The notes under the pieces: generated by a model
Told to the model about the DNA's origin: nothing
The model's input: the letters and a program-made list of their open reading frames with translations, nothing else
Databases searched by the model: none
Shown here: positions 1 through 10,881 of the stretch, piece by piece
Position numbering within the stretch: position 1 is the stretch's first letter
How the letters are laid out: every line of letters starts with the position of its first letter
Translations under genes and position numbers: made by a program
Assembly (NCBI GenBank): GCA_029582165.1
Contig: CM055879.1
Span: 31,902,830-31,966,829 of the forward strand
From: Portulaca oleracea
Lineage: Eukaryota > Streptophyta > Magnoliopsida > Caryophyllales > Portulacaceae
Reading direction: 5' to 3'
Length of the DNA: 64,000 bases

Positions 1-649
1 CGGTAGCCATCAAGAGTTCTCAAGTACTCTATTCAGAGCGGAGGGGGGAAGACTCATTTATGACAAGTATTCATGGCTAATGTAGAAGAGAGGGAGGGCC
101 ATAGCTAAGGTTGAAGGACTCAGAGACGTAGAACTAGAGAAGCTTAAAGAAAGAAGAGGGGAAGGCCAATTCAACCCTCACCCCCCCCCCCTCTAACCTT
201 TTTATACATCTCTACAAATATGAGCCCAATATGATCACAAAAAAACAAAAAGAAAGTTGTATTATTTTTATATCTAGAATTGTTTGTTTGGAGTTTAAAG
301 CTGACTTGGCATGATAGACGATAATATATTATATACATACATCACAACAGACATGTAATCTTGTACATTTAATGTGAAATCAATGGATGAGAAAATGAGT
401 GCCTTTCTTTGAACAAAATGTCAGAAAACATAATCATATATATATAAATATATATGGGGACGGATCCGGTGGGAAGAAAGATACCGCAGGAAGGTGGGAA
501 AAAGCTATTTGAGGCGTACAAATCTAATTCGATGGCTGACAATAAAACTACTTTCCTTCCCAACAAATGAGTTAGTGTTTTCGAAAAAAATAAATAAAAT
601 TAGTTTGGGGAGAGAGATATATATATTTTTACTTCCTTAAATTGTTGGA

Positions 650-1447
650 ATTGACTTATGCACTTTAACTCCATTATTATTAAAACTAACAAAAAGCAAA
701 CAGAAATCGACGCTCTATAAGGATTCAATCATGGGCGTGTTTCGTCTAACAACATTGTTGTTTCTCACATTTGATGACCATACTCCCTAATATCGGTCAT
801 GACCACGCTCCCATAAATAAAAAAAATATCAATGTCATCAAATTATATCCATGACTACACTCCCTAATATCCAAGACCATACTCCATTATATAGATATGA
901 TATGTGTATTTGTATGCAAATAGTTAACTTTTGTAGGCCTTGGGAAAGTATAAGTTCCTGAATATCCATAACCATACCCATGACCAAACTATCCATTGAA
1001 TATGACCACAGTGTGCTCAAACTTCAGAGTGTGGACAGATTTATATAGAATGTGCACAGATTTATGTAGTGTGTTGGGATATCTAAGTGTAAATTTCAAA
1101 TATGGTGGGTTCAGAGTGCGGAAAAATTTATAAAACAAATTTATGCAGTATATGGTCATGGATATCATGGATTGTGGTTATAGATATAATGTGATAACAA
1201 AGATATAATTTGATTTAGGGAGTGTAGTCATGTATGTTAGGGAGTGTGGTCATGGATATGATTTGATAACATTGAGATGATTTTGATTTATGGGAGTGTG
1301 GTCATGAATATTGGGGAGTGTGGTCATGAATTGTGAGAAACAACGATGATGTTGGATGAAACAGACCCATGATAGAATCCTAATTGAGTGTTGACTTCTG
1401 CTTTTTTTTTCTTTTAGTTTTTGATAATAATGGACTATAATTTGAAT
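650..1447. mobile_element. Long foldback (MITE-like) element
   Basis: The segment from about 655 to 900 is repeated in inverted orientation from about 1445 back to 1160. Both arms carry the same order of landmarks: ccattattat, a CAAACAGAAATCGAC-like block, atcatgggc/tctgttt, tgtttctcac, and repeated gaccacactccc words. The arms are roughly 250 bp and diverged by substitutions and small gaps, with about 250 bp of loop between them. No transposase frame is seen. The class is unassigned because no clear target duplication is visible. Bases 1-650 hold no recognisable gene, only AT-rich sequence and a C-run at 181-190. Confidence 0.75.
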
Positions 1448-1688
1448 AACTCAATCCCTACAGTTTAGGGAAGTGAATCTTTCTTTCTCTCACACACACA
1501 CCCTCTCTAGTTCCGTTCATGATTCTCACAAATCATATCTACCTAAATGATTTTTTTTCCCGAAAACCACTAGCTGATTTATGATGAAGAAAGATGGTTT
1601 TACTATCATCCATTAGATCAGATTTATACGCTTTAGATTGCTTCTTCCTACCTTCGTACAATATCTTTCTTCCTAATTTATCCGTTCG

Positions 1689-1689
<1 letters not shown>

Positions 1690-1742
<53 letters not shown>

Positions 1743-1944
1743 AATAGATCACATGAGCATGGGCCTTATATGAGCATGTGAGCATCAAAGCATTTCTGGT
1801 GGACATCAAGTATTATTTTCATGGACATCAAATATCTAACTTGATGTCCACCGTTCATATTTGATGTCCATGAAAATAATATTTGATGTCCGCCAACAAT
1901 GCTTTGATGCTCACATGCATATACTACCCATGCTCATATGATCT

Positions 1945-2005
<61 letters not shown>
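1690..2005. mobile_element. MITE embedded in (TA)n, Micron-like
   Basis: A core of about 210 bp (1740-1950) has inverted ends (gaatagatca...catgagcatggg against cccatgctcatatgatctattc) and an internal inverted repeat around 1800-1910. It is flanked on both sides by long (TA)n runs (1690-1739 and 1949-2005). Elements lying exactly between (TA)n tracts resemble the Micron type described in rice. No coding capacity. Confidence 0.65.
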
Positions 2006-2019
<14 letters not shown>

Positions 2020-2035
2020 GTATATGTATTTATAG

Positions 2036-2388
2036 TTGCAGTGTTTTGAACATTATTGCAAAGGAGTTTGATGTTCATTTATATGGAGACCATGACTGGA
2101 TGGAGCATGTGATGAAGAGAGGATTATGCTCTAAATCCCAGAAACAGAAGATTTTTCTGTTTTATATAGGAGTGATTTATTATGTATGGAAGGAAAAGAA
2201 TAGTAGGGCTCATGGCAATATAGGGAAGGGGGTGGAAATCCTAGCTAGAATGATTAGTAGAGATTGTATAGCTAAATTTCATGGGGTGTTTGTTTTCTAA
2301 CTGGATGGTTGGTTGTATTCTCTGGGTATGCACGGAGTAAGTTGTATCTTGATTCAGTATGAATGGGAAATGGCTCTCTCCTTTTAGC

Positions 2389-2393
<5 letters not shown>
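2036..2393 (+). pseudogene. LINE (L1-type) ORF2 C-terminal remnant
   Basis: An open stretch ending at 2300 encodes residues typical of the extreme C-terminus of plant non-LTR retrotransposon ORF2 proteins, after the reverse transcriptase: a cysteine/aromatic-rich block and the segment YYVWKEKNSRAHGN. This block commonly precedes the stop codon. After the stop there is a short 3' UTR-like stretch, then a (TA)n/(GT)n tract from 2393 where a LINE tail would lie. The frame is continuous with the (TA)n repeat upstream, so the apparent N-terminal run of Ile/Tyr is not real protein. It is a 5'-truncated, dead copy. Confidence 0.6.
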
Positions 2394-2432
<39 letters not shown>

Positions 2433-2447
2433 GTGTGTGTGTGTGTG
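2393..2447. repeat. (TA)n/(GT)n microsatellite
   Basis: Alternating TA from about 2393 to 2430 followed by GT repeats to 2447. It probably marks the 3' tail of the adjacent LINE remnant. Confidence 0.8.
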
Positions 2448-2959
2448 TATTTGTGAAATGAAACCAGCAAAAAGAAAGTTTAGGTAGGAAGGTAAGCGGA
2501 GTATTTAATCTAATAGTATCAAAGAAAGCATTTGAAGTTTTTTTATTTGTTTTTGCACTTTTGTAGTTTTGGTAGTTATAAATAATAGTAACAAATATCA
2601 CTATGGAAACCAATTTTAACACTTGATTCAATCACACAGTATATGTATAACCCTACATTTATTTTATCAGTAGACTTGAAATATTGTTCAATTTTAAAAC
2701 GATATGGAAAAAATTCCAAACTTGTAAGATAAATTCTATTATATATTTATCCTCCCAAATCAATATTTTATAACACTTTTTTCTTAATATATTTTATAGT
2801 ACCATAGTGGTATATTGCTAAAACCAATAATTCTCTTTTCTTTTTCTCCACATCTATTAGATTACCATTTTTTTTTTTTATAAATTCGTGAAATTTCTCA
2901 TTAAAAAGGCTAACTCTATTATTAAATAATTTAAAATAATGGATAAAATAGTTTAACGA

Positions 2960-4165
2960 CTTGGATAAAATGACACTTAGAAGGCAATTTCAAACGTAAC
3001 TATATGTTTGTAATACACTGGTAAAATGTTAATGATATTTTAAATTATTCAATGACCCATATTTACCTCATTTATAACAATGTACCTCTCATTTAGTTAC
3101 ATAGAAAAATACAATATAGACATTGAATCCATTGCTAATCAATTCTTCAAAATCATAGGGTAAAAGAAGATCATACAAAAAATTTAAAAGTATAATACAA
3201 TAATTGATAATACAATACCACAGTCACAAAATTAAACGCTATTTTCACTAATCTTAGCTTGTAGCCTTTTCTTCAATATGCAACGTCTAGATTGCTTGAA
3301 CACAACATTGACTACAACAACAATCTCCTAGCTAGGGAAAATAAAACACAACATTACGTACTACATATATACATTCAAAATTTGATGTATACGTACTTTT
3401 CTTCACTTGTATGATAAAAAATAAAAAACCAAACTTGCTTCCTTATGATAAAGGAACAAATCAAGTCAATATCAAAATAGCATGTTCAATTTTAACCTAT
3501 GAGAATTACAAAATAGTAGGGGAGATCAATAGAGTCTTTTAAAAGCTACCTCATCAATTTATATAAATCTAGTCGATCAAAGCTAAGTAAATGACCAAAC
3601 ATAACTACTAAATAACTAAAGAAAGGTCCATTAATTAATAATTAATATCATTTCAGGTAAATTATGAACCAAAAGAGTAATCGTTCCTTTGGGTTGAAAA
3701 TGTCTAAAAATTAAATTAAATTATTCATCAATTATTATTATTGAATGAAAGTTAACGAAAGTAAATGAAAAGTTAGGCAAAAGAAAACTGTCATTTATTT
3801 GCTTTGATTGGTACTAATCCCTTATTTGTTTATATTGTACTATTGTCATCTGCTATACAAATAAAAAGTTATAATATTTTTATTAGTTTGTGTTGTTAAT
3901 AAATCAAATAAATTATATGTTCAATTTCTTTTGCATATCACATTTCTTCTAGGAAAAAAAGTTTAATGTATACTTTTCATTAAATTATTAAGTTAAAATT
4001 TAAATTGGTAAAATTATTTAAGCAATATTAAATTAAATCTTTATTATTTTTGAAAAAATATTATGAAATTATATATACAATATTTATATACGTTCTTATA
4101 AACCATACTTCAACAATATATGTATTTTATTATTGTCCCGTGCAAAGCACGGATCTAAAGACTAG
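2960..4165 (+). mobile_element. Helitron 3' portion (CTAG terminus at 4162-4165)
   Basis: At 4138-4152 a perfect stem (CCGTGC, loop AAA, GCACGG) is followed nine bases later by CTAG at 4162-4165 and then T. This matches the Helitron 3' end: hairpin about 10 nt before CTRR, insertion between A and T. Homology with duplicated unit 3 stops exactly at this CTAG, which independently supports the boundary. No 5' TC end was found, so only the 3' part is called. No helicase frame is visible. Bases 2965-3725 reappear inverted at 34130-34875. Confidence 0.7.
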
Positions 4166-4403
4166 TATATATTGATGATTAGATTGAAAACATGCTCAGT
4201 AATAATCACAAACAAAGAGGATACATAAAAACGACTCTAGCATATCGAATAATTGATGATTATGTTCAAAAAAATACAAAACTTTTATTGATGTAATTTA
4301 TTAGAAGAAAGTGGCATAATGTAAGTACAACTAATTAATATGAAGTCATAGTCATTGTTTTTGACGTATAAAAACTTGTGCTTTATTTCTACTGGCTTGG
4401 TTT

Positions 4404-4968
4404 TTATGACTTCTGTGTCGCCTCCTTAGTGTACAAGAATTTTGTGTCCTTTTCATATCCACCGCAATAGTTGAAGCATGTTTTAAGACAGTTGACCTTC
4501 TCTTCTGCAATATTGTACATCGTACAAAATATTGGGTCAAATAAATGAGTGATTCAAAGAGCATAGAGTAAGGGTCTTTTTTCTTTTTTTGAACTTGAAA
4601 AATACTTGAATAAACTTACCTTGAGTTGCTTTGGTGCCACATGCGAATCCGTTATCACAACCTTGAATGCAGAATTCTTTTTTAGTGTTCTCTTTCGTTT
4701 GAAGCCACAACTTCTTTTGCCCTTCTTCATCTTTTGGCAAGACATCTTCAGCACATTTATCTTCACAGGCACTGTCACCTTCTTTGCACTTCTCTATACA
4801 CAGTATAATCTTAAGGTATTGATCCTCCACGACCGTATCTAGAGTCGAAAATCCTGCTATAGACTCTGCGCTTGTTTTCTTTAGCTCTTCTTCCGCTATT
4901 GCGTAGTTTACAATGATTGAATTGATTAAAACCACAACCAAAACCATTGTTAGCTTGTTTGAACCCAT
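4404..4968 (-). CDS. Secreted ten-cysteine small protein, copy 1
   Basis: Two exons on the minus strand: exon 1 4968-4620 and exon 2 4504-4404, with a 115-bp GT-AG intron (4619-4505, phase 1). The product is 149 residues. Residues 1-25 form a hydrophobic signal peptide (cleavage plausible after NYAIA). The acidic/lysine-rich mature part has ten cysteines at 57, 61, 68, 72, 100, 104, 110, 122, 126 and 130. The spacing C-x3-C-x6-C-x3-C then C-x3-C-x5-C-x11-C-x3-C-x3-C recalls helical-hairpin or thionin-like peptides, but the family is not recognised. Reading through the intron gives a false 143-codon frame. A TATA box lies about 110 bp upstream. This copy ends in Lys-Ser, whereas copies 2 and 3 end in Lys-Pro. 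Secretion and disulfide bonding are inferred; function is unknown. Confidence 0.85.
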
Positions 4969-5075
4969 GCTTGATCGATCGATGGAGAATAAGATTTTCC
5001 AATGAAAAGATTGATTTAATGCTTGAAGATATGATATGATTTAATTGATGATGTTTTACATGGAATTTGTTCAAG

Positions 5076-5083
5076 TATTTATA
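5076..5083 (-). promoter_or_regulatory. TATA box of cysteine-rich gene copy 1
   Basis: TATAAATA on the minus strand, 108 bp before the start codon. It is conserved at the same place in the other two copies (17754-17761 and 28983-28990). The 5' UTR between it and the ATG ends in a GATCGATC repeat. Confidence 0.7.
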
Positions 5084-5688
5084 CATGTCAACTTTGGTTT
5101 ACTATGTGATTTACCTTCATTTTCTCATTAGTTGTTATATTCTTAGTAATGTGGCATACCTTTGTATGGCTATAGAAGTTTAAGATATTCCTTTCATATT
5201 TTCCCAAGGTGGCTCTTTACTATATATCCATAGTATGTATTTGTTGGGTAGATTCATTGCATGGTGAATTTGACTTGTCATTGGAATATTTAGTGGAGAC
5301 TATTTTTAATGGAGATTTCAATATTGCATATTATATTTGTGAACAATCAATTACTTTTGATCTATTTTATTAATTTGTAATTGCAATATTTAAAAATTAA
5401 TTTTTTAAGATAATGCACGGTGAACAATTTCTTATTTTTTTATTAATATGTGAAAGGGCCGGATATAATGAGAAGAAAGGTGGATTCAAACTTTGGACAC
5501 AAATTCTTGATTCATTTTAATTGTTAAACACATGGTCAAGGTAACTAGAAGTCCAACATTATAATCAAACATCTCATAGTGTGACAAGTCATCATTATAT
5601 AGTTAAGAATGCGACGACTCCACAATTATAAATATAAAATTTAATATTTTGATATTATACAAAAATTTCCTGTATAAGATTAAAAAAA

Positions 5689-5850
5689 AGACAGTCCATT
5701 GCACAAAGCGTTCTCACAAGCGGGGGCCGGAGAAAGGGTCCCACCGCAAAGGTATAATGTAGACAAACATAACCTTACATTTCTGTTAAAGGCTCTTTCT
5801 AGCACTCGAACTCGTGATTTCCCGATCGCATGATGACAACTAAATTAACA
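5689..5850 (-). mobile_element. Au-like SINE shared by the three units (copy in unit 1)
   Basis: Read on the minus strand it has a tRNA-like head (gtcatcatgcgatcg...tcacgagttcgagtg, a B-box-like motif), then tgcaaggttatg, a tctacatta block, a CCCTTTCTCCGGCCCC-like block, and an end in ggactgtc plus a T-run. This order matches the plant Au SINE family. The same SINE sits at the same place in units 2 and 3, so it was present before the triplication. Confidence 0.6.
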
Positions 5851-6999
5851 TTATTTGTTTAGATTGCTCAATTATTTTTTTTTGCCAAAGACAATAGATA
5901 ATCTAAACTAAACTAAAATTATTATGAATACCTTGTACTTGACAATTATTTTTTTAAAGTTCTCCCACCATAACATTCATATAAAAGTTTTCTAAAAAGA
6001 AACATTCATATAAAAGTATGTCTAAAATAATAGTGTTGTGGATTTAATAACTAATTCGTGACATATCATGTATATACATTGAAACTTTACTGCTAATGGG
6101 CTCGACATAGTTATTGGTTTTCCTTTCATCTAATAATTATGTATAAGAGAAAGTTAGGAGTGTTACAGGAAGTATATATGTGTCAATAGTTAGTTTATAA
6201 TTTGCCTAGGGTGCCGCGGAAAGTAAATAAATGCTTCTATTGTCCATACTCCACATATATACATAAGCAAAGGTAAATAAGTGTTATGCTAATTTTAATA
6301 TTATTGGAAGTGCACACACATTTATCTATGTAATATCTAAAGGCAAAAGGGTTTATGGTACGTAAATTTCACTTTGTCTATTTTATCCCTTACCATGCAT
6401 TGATAAATTACAATGATAGAATAGTAATTACAATATTTTTTATTCGTGCCAAAATAGTTATCAATGAAATTGTTACCATAAAGATTTAAACCTCTAATGC
6501 AAGGGAAAACCCTTCAATTTCTACACCACCATATCACCATATTTTCAGTTAGTACTTTCTATATATATTCTCTATTTCCCACTTTCACATTGCAATCGTC
6601 ATTTGCTTCATATTTTTTTTTTGGGTTTCTATTTTCCCTAATTTAGATTATATTATTATTTTTTTAAATTTCTTTTAGGTTCATATGTTGTAATCTTATA
6701 TTATTTTATTTTTTTTTATGCTTTGCTACATTATACCTATAGTATCAACATATACCTAATTTTCTCTCCATTATACCTAGAGTATCAATATAATATTTTT
6801 ATGTTATAAGTCAACACACTAATTGTTGTGTGATTTTTTATTTTTCTATTTATCTTTCTTTATAAATTAATTATAAACAAGGAAATTAGTCAATAATCTT
6901 ATTTCTCAATTAACCTCTCTCACACCTCTCCTCCTCCATTTTTCATGTTTATTCTCATTCTCATTCATCAACTAATTATTTCCCTATTGTTTACTGAAA

Positions 7000-7230
7000 T
7001 AAGCAAAAGTATAAAATCTATCTAATATATTAACTTAAGGTTAAGTTAAATCATGCATATATAAATTTTTCTATTATTTTATGAAAATAAGAAAAATCAT
7101 AAAATCTATCTAATATGTTGGTTGATGTTAAATAAATTAAATCATGCATACATAAATTTTTCTATCATTTACGAAAATGAGAAAAATCAAAATCTACCTA
7201 ATATATTGATTGGTGTTAAGTTAAATCATG
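7000..7230. repeat. Tandem repeat, three units of about 75-95 bp
   Basis: Three successive diverged copies share the words aaaatctatctaatat, a gttaagttaaatcatgcatat-like block and ataaatttttctat. Noncoding. Confidence 0.65.
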
Positions 7231-7437
7231 CATATCTGTTCCATATTAATTGTCCCGATGCGTTATTAATTTATCAACCTATATAATGTTCTAATATACG
7301 AAAGTATCATCATTATATTTATAATGAAAAATACTCTCATGAAAATATAATGTTATAAATTTTTGACAAAATATACTATAATAAATTTTTAGTTAAAGAC
7401 CACATTTTGGACAATTAATATGGAAATGGAGGGAGTA
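7228..7437. mobile_element. Stowaway-like MITE (left end degraded)
   Basis: The left end tctgttccatattaattgtcc is the inverted complement of the right end ggacaattaatatggaaatggagggagta, which carries the Stowaway terminal CTCCCTCC followed by TA. Length is about 210 bp, usual for the family. The left CTCCCTCC is not preserved. Confidence 0.6.
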
Positions 7438-8519
7438 CGTCTGTGTGTCATATAGAGACTAAGAGAAACACAAAGATGTCAGAATTGAATTTTATTTAGT
7501 ATTCAAATATACTTTAAATCAAAATTATTTAAAAAGTAAGTGCATGATACAATAATCTTTTTATTTAAAGATTATCATTACATATCAGAGTTAGAATATC
7601 ACTGATTATCTTTTTATTCCGTAATTTTAGTATTGAGAAAATTTCTTATGTATTTTGTTGTCTTGTAAGGCAAGATTCTTAATTAATTAAGAAATATTTG
7701 CTTTATCATATTTTATTCTAAATTGCATAATTGCATTCTTTTAATAACAACAGTAAATCCAATGTCACAAATAAATTATAGAAACGTAATGATTCGTTAA
7801 TTAAGTTATTCGATCATATTTGCCTGATAGAAATTAAAATCATATAAAAGTAAAAAGAAAAATCTATCACGAGGAAGCATATCTATAATGCTTAATTGTT
7901 CGTATTGAAAGTAAACGAACAATAATCAATAATATTGATTCCGTCTCACTATATTTTTATTTTTAACATATTCATTCCAACTTATTTTGACTGATCTCAT
8001 TACAAGTTGAACTTATCTAAACTTATTTTGAACTTAGTATATTTAACTAATTTGAACTTAGCTGTTTGATCTTATTTGAATTCATTTGAAAGAGTTTTTT
8101 TGTAAATTTATCTTGAACTTATTTAACTTATTTAAAAACAACTGAAAAGAAGATAACTTTAACTACACTGTCTTGCCAACATCCATCACGAGCCAAAGTC
8201 GAATTATTATTAGGATTTTTATTTTTAAGCAAAACAAATTTTGATTCGCACGCATTGCATGCATCGATTGTTATATTTATTTATTTGTGTATGTGTATAC
8301 ATACACGCAATAAATAAATAAATTTAAAAATCAATACACGCAATACATGCGCATCAAAACTTGTATATATAATCATCAAGAATTTCATAATGCAACATAC
8401 ATTGTAAAATAGTACGATTTTTTTATAAAAGAATATAATTAGGACTTTTGCAAATATATTAAAGAATAATAAGAAGGAATAAAACATGACTTAATTCTTA
8501 CTTAATATTCATAGAGTAA

Positions 8520-8683
8520 GTTCTTTTGTGCGTTAATGCATGCAACTAACCGCAACGCAACCTACCGCAACATACCGCAAACTACCATTACCTTTTTACT
8601 ATTTCCACCGTAACTTACCGCAATCTACCGTAACTAACCGCAACACAACGCAACGCAAACGCAACACACAAAAGAATGGTGCC
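8520..8683. mobile_element. Tourist-like MITE with TAA target duplication
   Basis: A 164-bp foldback with ends gttcttttgtgcg and cacaaaagaatggtgcc, filled with short taccgcaac/cgcaac words. It is flanked by TAA at 8517-8519 and 8684-8686. Unit 2 has the empty site (gagTAAatcactt around 22100), which proves insertion and a 3-bp target duplication as for PIF/Harbinger elements. A related copy lies at 43465-43613. The left end lacks the first bases (ggcacc) seen in that copy. Confidence 0.85.
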
Positions 8684-8814
8684 TAAATCACTTTATATAA
8701 ATAATGTTGAAATAACCTCTTGAAAGTATAAACAAGTAGATAATCTAACACGCCTACTAGCTATGAAAGTTTTAGAAATAAATATATAACCTGGTAACTT
8801 ATATAAATAATGTT

Positions 8815-8845
8815 GAAATAATAATAATAATAATAATAATAATAA
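8815..8845. repeat. (AAT)n microsatellite, Helitron target
   Basis: About ten AAT units lie directly before the Helitron TC start at 8846. AAT units resume after the last CTAG at 12669, so both Helitrons appear to sit inside one (AAT)n tract. Confidence 0.85.
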
Positions 8846-10881
8846 TCTATTAATATATAAAAGTAGAATTTTTGAATTTTGAAATCGTGAGTTGTGAGTG
8901 AATTTCGGTCTTTCTAGCCAATGAGAATTTAGAAAAATAAAAATTAGTAACCACTTTTCCCGCCAAAAAACGACTAAATGGGCCTCATATTTTGGTGTAA
9001 CAATTTTGAGGGCCCTATATTATGACAAATAATTGTGGGGTGACATTATTTTTTACGTAAATATTTTGAGGGGACATTCCGGCCAATTTCCGATAAAAAA
9101 TGGCGCAAAGCGGTGGTTTTTAATGTTTAGGCGTGTTTTAAATTAAAGTCTATAGTTAACTCTAACATATACAAGTAATTCTCTTAACATGATAAGCACG
9201 TCTAAACATAAAAACTTACTATTTCGTGTCATTTTTGGCCGAAAATTGGTCGGAATGTCCCCCTAAATATTTACATAAAAAATAATGTCACCCCATAATT
9301 ATTTGTCATAATATAGGGCCCTTAAAATTATTACACCAAAATATGAGGCCTATTTAGTTGTTTTTTGCTTTTCCCGCCCATAAAAAATATAGTACAATTT
9401 TACCCAAAGTCAAACTCTAAATCTTTGCAGTTATTATCCCTTGATTTATACAGTCATAACCACCTTCAACATTTGATTTTATTATCCCTTGTTTTGCAGT
9501 TATAACCACCTTCAATATTTGACTTTTTTTTCAATTATAACTCTTTATATTTATCCCCATCAACAAAGATAAACTTCGGGGCAATTTTAGAGTCGTCTCC
9601 CCATACTTGTCCTTTCACGCTCTTCCTTGTCTTACTCCTCTTTTCAAACTCGCTGAAACGTCCAATTCGGAACTCATCCCTCCCATTCCTGTTGGTAGCC
9701 ATTAACGACAATCCATGAAATATAAAGTCATCATCATCTGATTGTCGATGCTTATCGCGTTCTCCATCATCATTGCTTGATGACACGATAGGGTTCGGTA
9801 AGGGCAATGATGACGACTTCCTAATCCAACTCTCAAATTCTAAGTGTTGAAATTAAAGTCGCAAACTATTTCCATGTTGTTGGTTAATTCTTAAGGCAAT
9901 TGGTCCAACTTAATAAAATGTCAAGCATCAAGGGGTGTTTTGAATGGGTCTTGACAAACAGAATTACGTAAGATTTTGATGTTACACGTAGTTTTATTTT
10001 TGTTTTCTTCTTAGTTTTTTTTTTACACGATTTTCCTTTTAATTTGTTACTTTATAGGTGTTGATTCATGTCTGTCTCATGCATTTTGATAGTAGGTATA
10101 TATGCTTTTATAGTTCACAAATTCGTGTTTTCAACCCATGTTGTAGTATATATTACTACTTATCTGAAGATAACAATGGTATTACCGTATTATGTTATAG
10201 CCTCGAGTTTCTTACTATAAATTCTCTTTTAGTATCTGAAGCAAATTCTCTATTATCATTTGATGTATTTTTGAGCATTAAGCACTTCAACTCATTTAAG
10301 ATTTGTTTATTCCAGGCATTAGTATGGTAATTGGCTCAAGATTGGGAGGAAAAATGGTTTCACAAAGAGGTATATAACTTTCACAAATTAAATTCAATCT
10401 ATATAATTTGTTTCATGTAATTGTATAATTGAATAAATGATCAATTTTAATTGCAAGTGCAAGAAGTATGACATGATTCATTATTGGCGTCATTTTATTC
10501 AACATTCGTAGCATATAATTTTTATTGAAATATTTTATTATGTTATTCTTTTATGTGATGATATTATTTTTACCTTTCTCCTTCAAAATTTGTACATAGA
10601 TTATATGTTAACCCATGTCTAATAATATTATTTATATATTTAACTATATAATCTCCATGAATATTTATATTGTTGTTGACTTTTTATTATTAAATTTGTA
10701 CTTTTTAATACACCCGTGAATCAAGAGTATTGTTACACTTATTGCTAGTAAATATGTATTATACTATTTACACCTATGAGTTTCTATTATAATTTTTATA
10801 TACATTTATATTATAATTGTCTTTTAATTATTAGACATTTACTTTTTAATACACCCGTGCATAGCACGAGTTCAACACTAG
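8846..10881 (+). mobile_element. Non-autonomous Helitron A
   Basis: The 5' end TCTATTAATATATAAAAG matches plant Helitron starts (TC plus AT-rich ...TATAAAAG) and follows an A. The 3' end has a CGTGC/GCACG hairpin at about 10856-10869, then CTAG at 10878-10881 before T. Length is 2036 bp with no Rep/helicase frame. A degenerate copy of the 3' terminal block (acacccgtg...gctagtaaat) occurs at about 10705-10750, so the terminus is partly duplicated. A minus-strand frame of 90 codons at 9535-9807 (Asp/Ser/Arg-rich) could be captured host sequence, but nothing in it is recognised. A 60-bp tandem duplication (ttatcccttg...accaccttcaa) lies at 9430-9530. Confidence 0.8.
8955..9376. mobile_element. 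Foldback element nested in Helitron A
   Basis: Left arm (about 8960-9105) and right arm (about 9225-9372) are near-perfect inverted copies. Landmarks are caaaaaacgactaaat, cctcatattttggtgtaa, gggccctatattatgacaaat, tgacattattttttac and ggacattccggccaattt. Arms are about 150 bp with a loop of about 120 bp. Ends are cccgccaaaaaac and gttttttgcttttcccgcc. No target duplication is assigned. Confidence 0.8.

Larger units (their letters stand above)
6322..8367. other. Unit 1-specific 2 kb block without genes
   Basis: Unit 2 joins the sequences flanking this block directly (gtgcacacacac then atatatgatcatcaag), so it is either inserted in unit 1 or deleted from unit 2. It is very AT-rich. No gene or terminal repeats delimiting a transposon were recognised. 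It contains a tandem repeat (7000-7230) and a Stowaway-like MITE (7228-7437). Confidence 0.55.
4166..8695. repeat. Duplicated unit 1
   Basis: This segment shares extended collinear homology with 17081-22107 (same orientation) and its gene-proximal part with 27480-29905 (inverted). Homology covers the 3' flank, both exons and the intron of the cysteine-rich gene, its promoter and about 1.4 kb upstream including a SINE. After an interruption at 6322-8367 it also covers a block at 8368-8519 that matches 21955-22105. The unit is bounded on the left by a Helitron terminus. Confidence 0.85.

Noticed and set aside
4537..4968. 143-codon unspliced versions of the cysteine-rich genes
   Set aside because: Residues after 116 come from the intron (KFKKRKK...); a canonical GT-AG intron joins to an exon adding three cysteines in all three copies.
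9535..9807. 90-codon minus-strand frame in Helitron A
   Set aside because: Composition is gene-like, but no domain, splice partner or recognised family; mentioned only as possible captured sequence.
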